From assembly GCF_015351025.1 (NCBI RefSeq), contig NZ_JADKRV010000001.1, positions 372,001 through 436,000 of the forward strand: a stretch of DNA of 64,000 nt. The letters run 5' to 3'. The position numbers and the translations under genes are program-made. Under the pieces are notes generated by a model that saw only the letters and a program-made list of their open reading frames with translations, ran no database searches and was not told the origin of the DNA. The DNA is from Curtobacterium sp. VKM Ac-1376 (lineage in GTDB: Bacteria > Actinomycetota > Actinomycetes > Actinomycetales > Microbacteriaceae). This document shows positions 1 through 8,294 of the stretch, piece after piece; the stretch's first letter is position 1, and each line of letters opens with the position of its first letter.

Positions 1-122
1 AGGAACAGCCAGCCGCTGCGGCCCTGGCCGCTGCTGAGACTGTTCCGGTACGTACGGTTCCGGCGAAGACGCGGCGCGCTGGCCGCGTCGGTCGGCCGGT
101 CGAGGACAGGTGCTGTGGTCAC
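1..122 (-). CDS. ABC sugar permease, N-terminal fragment at window edge
   Basis: Reading the minus strand from a GTG at 122 gives 40 codons that run off the window. The product begins MTTAPVLDRP and ends RSGWLF, which is the usual cytoplasmic N-terminus of a MalF-type sugar permease just before its first membrane helix. An earlier ATG at 127 meets a stop after one codon, so the GTG is the start; an AAAGG lies upstream of it. It follows the solute-binding protein gene (222-1577) on the same strand, which is the expected binding protein then permease order. The family call rests on this short end and on context; the rest lies outside the window. Confidence 0.6.
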   Translation of the reverse strand, partial: MTTAPVLDRPTDAASAPRLRRNRTYRNSLSSGQGRSGWLF

Positions 123-221
123 GTCATCGTGCCTTTCGCGCGGTGTTCACGGCGGTCGCGTGCCTGGTGCTGGTGCTGGTGCCGGTGCTGGTGATGGTGC
201 GCCGGCCGGTCACGTGCCGGG

Positions 222-1577
222 TCACAGGGGGCTCGGGGTGTTGAGGTACGTCGCGAGCTGCGACTTGATGGCACGGAGCGCCTGCGCGGGGGACGAGCTG
301 CCCTGCTGCACGAGGGCGAGCTGCGCGCCCACCGTGCCCTCGAAGGTCGACCCGGAACCGCCGTACCAGGCGGCGTCGTCGAACACGGCGGTCTCAGCAG
401 CGGCCGCGTAGTTCGACTGCGGCTTGAGGTCCCGGTACTGCGTGCTGTCGAACGTCGGCATGTACGCCGGCACGTGTCCGCCCTCGGCCCAGGTCAGGCT
501 CTGCTCGAGCATCTGCTTGATGAAGAGCAGGTGCTGCTTGCGCTGCTCGGGCGTGCGGGCCTTCTTCGGCAGGATGAACGTGTGCGAGTCCGCCTGGGTC
601 GCCGGCTTGTCGTAGAGCTGGGGGATCGGCGCCATGCCGAACTTCAGCCCCTTGATCGACTGTGCGGTGCTGATCTCCCACTCGCCCTGCATGAAGAAGC
701 CGGCCTTGCCGTCGAACATGAGCGACTGCGCGGTGGCGTAGTCGAGGGCCTTGTTCAGCCAGCCCTCCTTCACCCACTTCTGGGTGCGGCTCGTGACCTC
801 GTTGTAGGCGTCCTCGTTCACGGTGAGCTCGGCGCCGCCCTTGCTGAGGAACGGGGTCGCGTCCTTGAGCTGGTTGTACATCGTCCAGAAGAAGCGCCAC
901 GGGGTGGCGGTCTCCGGCACGACGTTCGCGACGTTGAGGGCTGTGCCGCCGGTGACCTTCGAGACCGCGGCGAGGGCACGCTCGAAGGTGTCCATGCCGG
1001 ACAGGTCCTTGAGGTTGCCGTCGCTGTCGAGCAGGCCGGCCTTCTTGCAGACGTCGACGTTGTAGAAGAGGACGAAGGGGTGGGTGTCGAGCGGGATCGC
1101 GATGTTGTTGCCGTCGGTCTTCTGCGCCGCCCAGGCCTTCTGGTTGAAGTCGGCCGCACTCAGGCCGACGCTCGCCAGGTCGTCCGAGGTGATCGGGTCG
1201 AGCAGGTCACCGTCCCAGAGCGGCTTCGCACGGGTCAGGTGCGCGATCGCGACGTCCGGTGGCTTGTTGCCGACGGTCGCCAGTGTCAGCTTCGAGTAGT
1301 ACGGGTTGCCCCACGCGAACGTGGTGCCCTGCAGTGCACTCGAACCGCCGTGCTGCTTCGCGTAGCCGTCCTCCATCGCCTGCATGCGGACGCCGTCGCC
1401 GCCGCCGAAGAGGTTCCAGAAGACGAGCGTCTCGGGATTGAGGGCGCTGCCGGCGAGACCGGCGGCGAGCGGACTCGAGCAGGCGGCGAGCGGCAGGACC
1501 GTCGCAGCCGCCGCGCCGGCGGCGAGGAAGCCGCGGCGCGAGAGCCGCGACGCGGGTGTTGCGGGTGGGATCGGCAT
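222..1577 (-). CDS. Extracellular sugar-binding lipoprotein of an ABC importer (arabinose-type regulon)
   Basis: This 451-residue protein has the form of a family 1 extracellular solute-binding protein. The N-terminus carries a twin-arginine motif (SRRGFLAA, about residues 13-20) followed by a hydrophobic stretch and a lipobox (LAAC, Cys33), so it is probably exported by Tat and lipid-anchored outside the membrane. It would hand a sugar or oligosaccharide to the permease that starts at 122. ATG 1577 has a GGAG ahead of it. It diverges from the GH51 arabinofuranosidase gene, and two GTGAGCGCTCAC palindromes sit between them, so an arabinose or arabino-oligosaccharide ligand is likely by inference. 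The exact sugar cannot be read from the sequence. Confidence 0.88.
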   Translation of the reverse strand: MPIPPATPASRLSRRGFLAAGAAAATVLPLAACSSPLAAGLAGSALNPETLVFWNLFGGGDGVRMQAMEDGYAKQHGGSSALQGTTFAWGNPYYSKLTLATVGNKPPDVAIAHLTRAKPLWDGDLLDPITSDDLASVGLSAADFNQKAWAAQKTDGNNIAIPLDTHPFVLFYNVDVCKKAGLLDSDGNLKDLSGMDTFERALAAVSKVTGGTALNVANVVPETATPWRFFWTMYNQLKDATPFLSKGGAELTVNEDAYNEVTSRTQKWVKEGWLNKALDYATAQSLMFDGKAGFFMQGEWEISTAQSIKGLKFGMAPIPQLYDKPATQADSHTFILPKKARTPEQRKQHLLFIKQMLEQSLTWAEGGHVPAYMPTFDSTQYRDLKPQSNYAAAAETAVFDDAAWYGGSGSTFEGTVGAQLALVQQGSSSPAQALRAIKSQLATYLNTPSPL

Positions 1578-1674
1578 GGCATCACTCCATCGGGATGGGC
1601 CGGGCTCGGGAACAGGGTCGGTGCTCCCGCCGGGGCATCGCTGCTCCGGACACGGAGCGGTCTTCGGGTGCTCC

Positions 1675-1686
1675 GTGAGCGCTCAC
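1675..1686. promoter_or_regulatory. LacI-type operator GTGAGCGCTCAC, site 1
   Basis: A perfect 12-bp palindrome with a CG centre, typical of LacI-family operators. It lies 98 bp upstream of the binding-protein start (1577) and is the nearer of two identical sites in the divergent region. The same palindrome occurs at 1756, 16362, 24400 and 24422. Confidence 0.75.
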
Positions 1687-1755
1687 ATTAGCGCCCGCTC
1701 CGATCATCCGCCACCCCTTTCGCGTCGGCGGCGAACCCGGTAGCGTTTCTGGCAG

Positions 1756-1767
1756 GTGAGCGCTCAC
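1756..1767. promoter_or_regulatory. LacI-type operator GTGAGCGCTCAC, site 2
   Basis: Second copy of the perfect palindrome, 81 bp from the first and 85 bp upstream of the GH51 start at 1852. Its position suggests control of the arabinofuranosidase gene, possibly with looping to site 1. Confidence 0.75.
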
Positions 1768-1851
1768 TTTCGTGACGGCCCGCTTCGGTACCCGGAGTGT
1801 TCCCCGCCCCGCTCCCCGCACGAACCGCACTGCCACGATCGAAGGAGATCC

Positions 1852-3357
1852 ATGCCCCGCACACACCTCGTCCTCGACGCCGCGTTCACCGTGGGGCCGG
1901 TGCGACGTCGCCTGTTCGGCGGGTTCGTCGAGCACCTCGGCCGCCATGTCTACGACGGCATCCACGAGCCCGCACACGAGACCGCCGACGAACACGGCTT
2001 CCGCAAGGACGTCGTCGAACTGGTCAAGGAACTCGGCGTCTCCGCCATCCGCTACCCCGGCGGCAACTTCGTCTCCGGCTACAAGTGGGAGGACGGCGTC
2101 GGCCCCGTCGAGCAGCGTCCGCGACGCCTCGACCTCGCCTGGCACTCGACCGAGACGAACGAGGTCGGCCTGCACGAGTTCCAGCACTGGCTCGACCAGG
2201 TCGGCTCCGAGCTCATGCTCGCCGTGAACCTCGGCACCCGCGGTACGCAGGAGGCCATCGAGCTGCTCGAGTACGCGAACATCGACGCCGGCACCGCGCT
2301 GTCCGAATACCGCCGTTCGAACGGTCGCCGGGACCCCTTCGCCATCACGATGTGGTGCCTGGGCAACGAGATGGACGGCCCGTGGCAGCTCGGCCACAAG
2401 AACGCCGACGACTACGGCAAGCTCGCGGCGATGACCGCGAAGGCCATGCGACAGATCCAGCCCGACCTGGAGCTCGTCGCCTGCGGTTCCTCGAGCGCGT
2501 CGATGCCGACGTTCGGCGAGTGGGAGCGCATCGTCCTCGAGCACACCTACGACGACGTCGACTACATCTCCGCGCACGCCTACTACGAGGAGGACGACGA
2601 CCTGCCGTCGTTCCTCGCGTCGGGCGTCAACATGGACCACTTCATCAAGACGGTCACCACGGCCGCCGACCACGTCCAGGCGCAGAAGAAGTCCGACAAG
2701 CGCATCGACATCTCGTTCGACGAGTGGAACGTCTGGTCGATCAAGAAGTGGGAGGCGAAGGCCAAGAGCTTCACGCTCGACGAGTGGCCCGTCGCCCCGC
2801 GCCTGCTTGAGGACGTCTACACCGTCGCCGACGCCGTCGTCGTGGGTGGCCTGCTCATCTCGCTGCTGCGGCACGCGGACCGCGTCGCCTCGGCCTCGAT
2901 CGCGCAGCTCGTCAACGTGATCGGCCCGATCATGACGGAGCCCGGCGGCCCGGCCTGGCGGCAGACGACCTTCTTCCCCTTCTCGGTCACCTCGCGCCTG
3001 GCGCAGGGCACCTCGCTGCAGATCAAGTCGACGGGTGACACGGTCGACGGCGGCAAGCACGGTGAGGTCCCGGTCGTGGACTCCGCCGCCACGGTCTCCG
3101 AGGACGGCAAGGCCGCGGTGTTCCTGGTGAACCGCCACCCGTCCGAGACGACCACGGTGACGATCGACCTCGCCGGCATCGGTGCGTCGGGCGACGTCCA
3201 CGCCGAGGGTGTCTGGGACGACGACCTGCACGCCGTCAACGACCTGGCGAACACGTCGCGGGTGGGGCTCCGGACGAACGAGTCGGTCCGCCGCGAGGGC
3301 GACACCATCACGATCGAGCTCCCGCCGGTCTCCTGGACCGCCGTCTCGATCGGCTGA
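1852..3357 (+). CDS. abfA: Alpha-L-arabinofuranosidase, GH51
   Basis: This 501-residue enzyme releases L-arabinose from arabinan or arabino-oligosaccharides. The fold and motifs match GH51: the acid/base glutamate is in WCLGNEMDG (Glu173) and the nucleophile in SFDEWNVW (Glu291), at nearly the same positions as in the well-studied Geobacillus enzyme. There is no signal peptide, so it works in the cytoplasm on imported oligosaccharides. ATG 1852 is chosen because GAAGGAG lies just ahead of it and the family N-terminus starts there; the frame stays open upstream to a GTG inside the operator. It diverges from the ABC binding protein and shares the operator pair with it. Confidence 0.95.
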   Translation: MPRTHLVLDAAFTVGPVRRRLFGGFVEHLGRHVYDGIHEPAHETADEHGFRKDVVELVKELGVSAIRYPGGNFVSGYKWEDGVGPVEQRPRRLDLAWHSTETNEVGLHEFQHWLDQVGSELMLAVNLGTRGTQEAIELLEYANIDAGTALSEYRRSNGRRDPFAITMWCLGNEMDGPWQLGHKNADDYGKLAAMTAKAMRQIQPDLELVACGSSSASMPTFGEWERIVLEHTYDDVDYISAHAYYEEDDDLPSFLASGVNMDHFIKTVTTAADHVQAQKKSDKRIDISFDEWNVWSIKKWEAKAKSFTLDEWPVAPRLLEDVYTVADAVVVGGLLISLLRHADRVASASIAQLVNVIGPIMTEPGGPAWRQTTFFPFSVTSRLAQGTSLQIKSTGDTVDGGKHGEVPVVDSAATVSEDGKAAVFLVNRHPSETTTVTIDLAGIGASGDVHAEGVWDDDLHAVNDLANTSRVGLRTNESVRREGDTITIELPPVSWTAVSIG

Positions 3358-3400
3358 GAAGGCGCCTCGGCGCACGTCACGGCGGGCGTCGAGTGAGCAC

Positions 3401-3434
3401 AGAGGACGTCGGGCGCTCGCGCCCGACGTCCTCT
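3401..3434. terminator. Hairpin after abfA
   Basis: A perfect 16-bp inverted repeat (3401-3416 and 3419-3434, starting AGAGGACGTCGGGCGC) with a 2-base loop, 43 bp past the abfA stop. It could end transcription from abfA. There is no clear T-run. Confidence 0.6.
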
Positions 3435-3477
3435 GCTCGTCGCGGGCGGGTAGGTGGGTGGGCCGCGCCGACGGCGG

Positions 3478-3515
3478 CCGGGAGGCCCGTGGCGGGCGGG
3501 CACCGGGCCTCCCGG
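3478..3515. repeat. Intergenic palindrome, family A (copy 1)
   Basis: Arms CCGGGAGGCCCG (3478-3489) and CGGGCCTCCCGG (3504-3515) pair perfectly. Related palindromes with the core GGGAGGC...GCCTCCC occur at 6780, 44211, 47579 and 55621, so this is a member of a repeated family found near gene ends. Confidence 0.65.
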
Positions 3516-3534
3516 CTGGCGTGTGGTCGCGAAC

Positions 3535-3582
3535 GCGACAGATGTGCGCTGAGTGGGTCCGTCAGGTCCGCGAAAGCGACAG
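3535..3582. repeat. Fragments of palindrome family B
   Basis: GCGACAGATGTGCGC (3535-3549) and CGCGAAAGCGACAG (3569-3582) match the arms of the fuller palindrome at 15901-15945. The copy here is broken and does not form one clean hairpin. The interval 3358-3640 holds no gene that I can see. Confidence 0.5.
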
Positions 3583-3640
3583 TTCTCCACGGATGTTCGG
3601 CGGCAGAGTGTCGCTCCGGGGAACGGGCCCGGCCGTGGCG

Positions 3641-4672
3641 TCAGCGCGCCGGCGGCGCCGCCGTGCTCGCGCGCTCGACCAGGCGCACCGGCACCAGGTC
3701 GGCGGCCACGCTGACCCGCTCGCCGTCGATCTGGGCGAGCAGGTTCGCGACCGCTCGGCGGCCGACCTCGTCGAACGACTGGTGCACGGTGGTCAGCGGC
3801 GGCCAGAACGAGTCGGACTCGGGGGAGTCGTCGAACCCCACCACGCTGAGCGACGACGGCACCGGCCGGCCGGACTCGTGTGCGGCGCGCAGGACCCCGA
3901 GCGCCGTCTGGTCGTTCGCGGCGAACACCGCGGTGATCTCCGGGCGTGCGGCGATCTCGAGCCCGGCCCGGTAACCGTCCTCCGTCGTCCACCCACCGTG
4001 GAAGACCGGCGGCACCGGGCGACCGGCGCGCTCCAGGGTGTCCTGCCACGCGGCGAGTCGACGGGCCGCCGAGTACGACGACTCCGGCCCGGCGACGTGC
4101 CAGACCGTCTCGTGGCCCAGGTCGAGCAGGTGCTGGGTCGCCTGCCGGGCGCCGTCGGCCTGGTCGGTGTCGATCGCGGGGTGCTCGGTGCTGCCGGTGG
4201 AGTCCACGATGACCATGGGCACGCCGTCGGGCAGCACGACCTCGGCCGTGTCGATGATGTGCGACTCGATGATGATCACGACGCCGTCGACGGCCTGTTC
4301 GTGCAGGCGTGAGAACGCGGAGCGCACGCCCTCTTCGGTCCGGGAGGCCATCGGCAGCAGGGTGATCGTGAAGTCCGCGGCCCCGGCGGCGTCGGCGATG
4401 GCCTCGAGCGTCCGCATGTTCCCGAAGGACGCCAGTGTGAACATGATCACGCCGATGGTGCGGAAGCGACCGGAGCGCAGGGCGCGGGCGGCACGGTTCG
4501 GGCGGTAGCCGAGCGACTCCATCGCGCGCTGGACCCGGTCGCGGGTGTCCGGGCTGACGTTGTCGAAGCCCCGGGCGACGCGCGAGACGGTCTGCATCGA
4601 GACCCCGGCAGCGTCGGCGACGGCGGCCATCGAGGGGGCGCGGCGGGTGCCGGCGGGGGTCTCCGTCGTCAC
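3641..4672 (-). CDS. LacI-family regulator of the galactoside operon
   Basis: A 343-residue LacI/GalR repressor. The N-terminal helix-turn-helix and hinge are clear (VADAAGVSMQTVSRVARGFDNVS, then RPNRAARALRSG), followed by a periplasmic-binding-protein-like sugar sensor. GTG 4672 has GGAAGGAG ahead. The gene diverges from the ABC transporter and GH35 operon beginning at 4862. Two copies of an ATGTTGACGT palindrome lie between, so it probably represses both directions until its sugar, likely a galactoside product, is present. The inducer is inferred from the GH35 enzyme only. Confidence 0.88.
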   Translation of the reverse strand: MTTETPAGTRRAPSMAAVADAAGVSMQTVSRVARGFDNVSPDTRDRVQRAMESLGYRPNRAARALRSGRFRTIGVIMFTLASFGNMRTLEAIADAAGAADFTITLLPMASRTEEGVRSAFSRLHEQAVDGVVIIIESHIIDTAEVVLPDGVPMVIVDSTGSTEHPAIDTDQADGARQATQHLLDLGHETVWHVAGPESSYSAARRLAAWQDTLERAGRPVPPVFHGGWTTEDGYRAGLEIAARPEITAVFAANDQTALGVLRAAHESGRPVPSSLSVVGFDDSPESDSFWPPLTTVHQSFDEVGRRAVANLLAQIDGERVSVAADLVPVRLVERASTAAPPAR

Positions 4673-4729
4673 GCTTGCGCTCCTTCCGGTCGAGGTTGCC
4701 GAGTGCTCGGCCTCCCCGGACGCTAGCGC

Positions 4730-4781
4730 ATGTTGACGTTGCCATGCTATCGTCGCGACGGTTGGATGTTGACGTCAACAT
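4730..4781. promoter_or_regulatory. Operator pair ATGTTGACGTCAACAT
   Basis: A perfect 16-bp palindrome (ATGTTGACGTCAACAT) spans 4766-4781. A degenerate copy, ATGTTGACGTTGCCAT, spans 4730-4745, 36 bp away centre to centre. Both lie between the LacI gene at 3641-4672 and the first permease at 4862, and are the obvious targets of that regulator. Confidence 0.75.
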
Positions 4782-4861
4782 CGGTGACCGCCCGGACACC
4801 CCGATCCGGTCCGGGCCGTGACGCGACATCGACACCCGAACGCAGCAGACGAAGGAGTCAC

Positions 4862-5806
4862 ATGAGCACGCTCGCAGCGCGCCCCGGCGAGGCAGCACCG
4901 CGCCCCGCCGCACAGCGCCCCGCAGGCCGGCGCCCCAAGCCGCGCGGACGGTTCACCGGCTGGCTGTTCGTCGGCCCGTTCGTCGTCGTCCTGGTCCTGA
5001 TGCTCATCGTGCCGATCGGGTACGCGCTCTGGCTCAGCCTGTTCCGCGACCAGCTCATCGGCGGCAACCAGTTCGTCTGGTTCGCCAACTACGTGCAGCT
5101 CGTCCAGGACGCCAAGTTCTGGTCCGGGTTCGGTCGGGTCGCGATCTTCCTGGTCGTCCAGGTGCCGATCATGCTGGGTCTCGCGCTCGTCGCCGCCCTG
5201 GCCCTCGACAGCGCCCGGCTCTGGGGCACGTCGTTCTTCCGCATCGCGGTGTTCCTGCCGTACGCCGTCCCCGGTGTCGTCGCCGCCCTGATCTGGGGCT
5301 TCATCTACGGCAACCAGTTCGGGTTGACGGGTGCCGCGAACGACGCGCTCGGCATCGACCTGCTGCAGCCGTTCAGCCCGAGCTGGGTGCTGACGTCGAT
5401 CGGCAACGTGGTCACGTGGGAGTTCCTCGGCTACAACATGCTGATCTTCTACGCCGCACTGCGCACCGTGCCCGGTGAGCTGTACGAGGCGGCCGAACTC
5501 GACGGCGCCGGCCCCATGCGCACCGTGTTCTCCATCAAGCTGCCGGCCCTGCGCGGCCCGATGGTCATCGCCACGATCTTCTCGATCATCGGCAGCTTCC
5601 AGCTCTTCAACGAGCCGAACCTGCTCAAGACGCTCGCCCCGAACGTCATCGGCAGCGCCTTCACCCCGAACATGTACGCCTACTCGCTGTCCTTCAGCGG
5701 CCAGCAGTTCAACTACTCCGCCACCGTCGCGATCGTGATGGGCGTCATCACCGCGGTGATCGCCTACGTCGTCCAGGTCCGCGGCACCCGCGAGGAGAAC
5801 CGATGA
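4862..5806 (+). CDS. ABC sugar permease, MalF-type
   Basis: A 314-residue inner-membrane permease, one half of the channel of a carbohydrate ABC importer. A basic N-terminus precedes the first helix (about residues 37-60), and further hydrophobic segments follow. The cytoplasmic EAA loop that docks the ATPase is visible as YEAAELDGAGPMRTVF. ATG 4862 is preferred because GAAGGAG sits 6 bases ahead. It overlaps the next permease by four bases (ATGA), so the two are translationally coupled. No ATPase gene is in this operon; such importers commonly share an MsiK-like ATPase encoded elsewhere. Confidence 0.92.
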   Translation: MSTLAARPGEAAPRPAAQRPAGRRPKPRGRFTGWLFVGPFVVVLVLMLIVPIGYALWLSLFRDQLIGGNQFVWFANYVQLVQDAKFWSGFGRVAIFLVVQVPIMLGLALVAALALDSARLWGTSFFRIAVFLPYAVPGVVAALIWGFIYGNQFGLTGAANDALGIDLLQPFSPSWVLTSIGNVVTWEFLGYNMLIFYAALRTVPGELYEAAELDGAGPMRTVFSIKLPALRGPMVIATIFSIIGSFQLFNEPNLLKTLAPNVIGSAFTPNMYAYSLSFSGQQFNYSATVAIVMGVITAVIAYVVQVRGTREENR

Positions 5807-6774
5807 GCACCATCCAGCACCCCACCGGACCCGCGGCCGCCACGGCCACCGAGGCGACCACGACGCAGCGTTCGCCGCGCACCCGCTCGATCCGCGCCTC
5901 CCGGAAGACCGAGCAGCACGTCGACGGACGCAAGCCGAAGCGATCCGGTCTGCTGACCGCGGTCATGGTCGTCTTCGTCGTCTACTCGTTCGCGCCGCTG
6001 TTCTACCTGCTCGTGAACAGCACGAAGACGCAGGCGTCGCTGCTCTCCACGTTCGGCCTGTGGTTCGGCGGGGACTTCAACCTCTGGCAGAACATCGTCG
6101 ACACGGTGACGTACAACGACGGCATCTTCCTGCAGTGGTTCGGCAACACGCTGCTCTACGTCGTCGTCGGTGCCGGCGGTGCGACCCTGCTCGCCACCGT
6201 CGCGGGCTACGGCATGGCGAAGTTCCAGTTCCCCGGCCGCCGCGCGGTCTTCGCCGTCGTCCTCGGTGCCATCGCGGTCCCCGGCACGGCGCTGGCGGTC
6301 CCGACGTTCCTGCTCTTCTCGCAGGTCGGCCTGACGAACACCCCCTGGGCGATCATCCTGCCGTCGCTCATCAGCCCGTTCGGCATGTACCTGGTCTGGA
6401 CCTACGCGGTCGACGCGATCCCCGCCGAGCTCCTCGAGGCCGCCCGCATGGACGGCGCCGGTGAGTTCCGGATCTTCTTCACCATCGCGCTCCGCCTGCT
6501 CGCTCCCGGTGTCGTCACCGTCCTGCTGTTCGCGGTCGTCGCCACCTGGAACAACTACTTCCTGCCGCTCATCATGCTGAGCGACCCGAAGTGGTACCCG
6601 CTGACCGTCGGCCTGAACCAGTGGAACGCGCAGGCCACCGGGTCGGGCGCGCAGCCGATCTACAACCTCGTCGTCACGGGGTCGCTCCTCACGATCATCC
6701 CGATCGTGGTCGCGTTCCTCTTCCTCCAGCGCTTCTGGCAGTCCGGCCTCGCGGCCGGGTCCGTCAAGGCCTGA
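5803..6774 (+). CDS. ABC sugar permease, MalG-type
   Basis: A 323-residue second permease subunit of the same importer. The EAA loop reads LEAARMDGAGEFRIFF, and the C-terminus (LAAGSVKA) is typical of MalG-type proteins. About 45 residues of charged, low-complexity sequence precede the first helix. Its ATG overlaps the stop of the MalF-type gene. The binding protein follows after 97 bp that hold a degenerate family A palindrome. Confidence 0.92.
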   Translation: MSTIQHPTGPAAATATEATTTQRSPRTRSIRASRKTEQHVDGRKPKRSGLLTAVMVVFVVYSFAPLFYLLVNSTKTQASLLSTFGLWFGGDFNLWQNIVDTVTYNDGIFLQWFGNTLLYVVVGAGGATLLATVAGYGMAKFQFPGRRAVFAVVLGAIAVPGTALAVPTFLLFSQVGLTNTPWAIILPSLISPFGMYLVWTYAVDAIPAELLEAARMDGAGEFRIFFTIALRLLAPGVVTVLLFAVVATWNNYFLPLIMLSDPKWYPLTVGLNQWNAQATGSGAQPIYNLVVTGSLLTIIPIVVAFLFLQRFWQSGLAAGSVKA

Positions 6775-6779
6775 TCCCT

Positions 6780-6825
6780 CGGACGGGAGGCCCGGGGCGA
6801 CCCAGCCACGCGGCTCCCGGTCCGG
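6780..6825. repeat. Degenerate family A palindrome
   Basis: CGGACGGGAGGCCCG at the left and GGCTCCCGGTCCGG at the right form an imperfect inverted repeat in the gap between the second permease and the binding protein. It resembles the perfect copy at 55621. In this place it may set the ratio of permease to binding protein transcripts. Confidence 0.45.
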
Positions 6826-6871
6826 TACACAGCAGCACCACCCCCTCCACGAAGAAGTGAAAGGCACTCCC

Positions 6872-8206
6872 ATGAACAAGCGTCTCCGGCGCGGGCTCAG
6901 CGCCCTCGCCATCGGCGTCACCGCCGCGATCGCCCTCGCCGCGTGCGCCTCCGGCAGCTCCGGCTCCAGCGGCTCGGCCGACGACATCGACAAGGCCCTG
7001 AAGGACGGTGGCACCCTGACCTACTGGTCGTGGACCCCGTCGGCGAAGGCCCAGGTCGCGGCGTTCGAGAAGCAGTACCCCAAGGTGACGGTCAAGCTCG
7101 TCAATGCCGGCACCGGCGCGGACCAGTACACCAAGCTGCAGAACACGATCAAGGCCGGCTCGGGCGCCCCCGACGTCGCCCAGGTCGAGTACTTCGCGCT
7201 GCCGCAGTTCGCCCTGTCCGACTCGCTCCTGAACCTGTCGGGCTACGGCTTCGACTCGCTCGAGGACAAGTTCGCGAAGAGCACCTGGAGCTCGGTGTCG
7301 ATCGACGACAAGGTCTACGGCCTGCCGCAGGACTCCGGGCCCATGGCGCTGTTCTACAACAAGACCGTCTTCGACAAGCACGACATCGCGGTGCCGAAGA
7401 CGTGGGACGAGTACGTCACTGCTGCCAAGAAGCTGCACGAGGCCGACCCGAACGCGTACATCGCGGCCGACTCCGGCGACGCGGGCTTCACCACGAGCAT
7501 GATCGCCCAGGCCGGTGGCACCCCGTTCACCACGGATGGCGACAAGGTGACCATCAACCTGCAGGACGAGGGCACCAAGAAGTGGACGAGCACCTGGAAC
7601 GAGCTCGTCGAGCAGGGCCTGCTGTCGAAGACGGTCGGCTGGACGGACGACTGGTACAAGCAGCTCGGCAACGGTGAGATCGCCACGATGATCACGGGCG
7701 CCTGGATGCCCGGCAACCTGGAGTCCGGCGTCGCACAGGCCTCGGGTGACTGGCGCGTCGCCCCGATGCCGACCTACGACGGTGGTACCGCCCAGACCGC
7801 GAACAACGGCGGCAGCGCCGAGGTCGTCATGAAGCAGTCGAAGAACCCCGCCCTCGCCGCGGGCTTCCTCAAGTGGCTGAACTCCTCGAAGGAGTCGACG
7901 AAGGTCTTCATGGAGTCCGGCGGGTTCCCCTCGACCACCGCTGACCTCGACTCCGCGGCCTTCCTCGACGAGAAGCCGGAGTACTTCGGCGGCCAGCAGA
8001 TCAACAAGGTGCTCGTCGACGCGTCGAAGTCCTCGGACAACGACTTCACGTACCTGCCGTACCAGGTGTACGCGAACAGCGTCTACGCCGACACCGTCGG
8101 CCAGGCGTACGAGAAGGGCACCTCGCTCGACGCCGGTCTCGAGGCCTGGCAGAAGGCCCTCGTGAAGTACGGCGAGGACCAGGGCTTCACGGTCTCGTCG
8201 AAGTAG
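6872..8206 (+). CDS. Extracellular sugar-binding lipoprotein of the galactoside ABC importer
   Basis: A 444-residue family 1 solute-binding protein. The signal peptide has a basic start (MNKRLRRG), a hydrophobic core and a lipobox LAAC with Cys25, followed by a Ser/Gly-rich linker, so it is a membrane-anchored lipoprotein. ATG 6872 is chosen over the GTG at 6857 because GTGAAAGG there is the ribosome site and the signal peptide begins at 6872. It is the third gene of the operon of two permeases, binding protein and GH35 enzyme, so it probably binds galacto-oligosaccharides; that ligand is inferred. Confidence 0.92.
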   Translation: MNKRLRRGLSALAIGVTAAIALAACASGSSGSSGSADDIDKALKDGGTLTYWSWTPSAKAQVAAFEKQYPKVTVKLVNAGTGADQYTKLQNTIKAGSGAPDVAQVEYFALPQFALSDSLLNLSGYGFDSLEDKFAKSTWSSVSIDDKVYGLPQDSGPMALFYNKTVFDKHDIAVPKTWDEYVTAAKKLHEADPNAYIAADSGDAGFTTSMIAQAGGTPFTTDGDKVTINLQDEGTKKWTSTWNELVEQGLLSKTVGWTDDWYKQLGNGEIATMITGAWMPGNLESGVAQASGDWRVAPMPTYDGGTAQTANNGGSAEVVMKQSKNPALAAGFLKWLNSSKESTKVFMESGGFPSTTADLDSAAFLDEKPEYFGGQQINKVLVDASKSSDNDFTYLPYQVYANSVYADTVGQAYEKGTSLDAGLEAWQKALVKYGEDQGFTVSSK

Positions 8207-8221
8207 TTCCCGGCACACCCC

Positions 8222-8255
8222 GCGGGGCCGTGCGGACACGTCCGCACGGCCCCGC
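8222..8255. terminator. Strong hairpin between binding protein and GH35 gene
   Basis: GCGGGGCCGTGCGGA (8222-8236) and TCCGCACGGCCCCGC (8241-8255) form a 15-bp stem with a 4-base loop, 16 bp after the binding-protein stop and 40 bp before the GH35 start. It may be a partial terminator or an mRNA-stabilising element that raises binding-protein levels above those of the enzyme. Confidence 0.55.
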
Positions 8256-8294
8256 TCCACGCCCGGCTCCGGCCGGCCATGAGAAGGTCACACC

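Noticed and set aside
1582..3375. A 597-codon minus-strand frame opposite abfA
   Set aside because: It is antisense to a clear GH51 gene, with no ribosome site or known domain.
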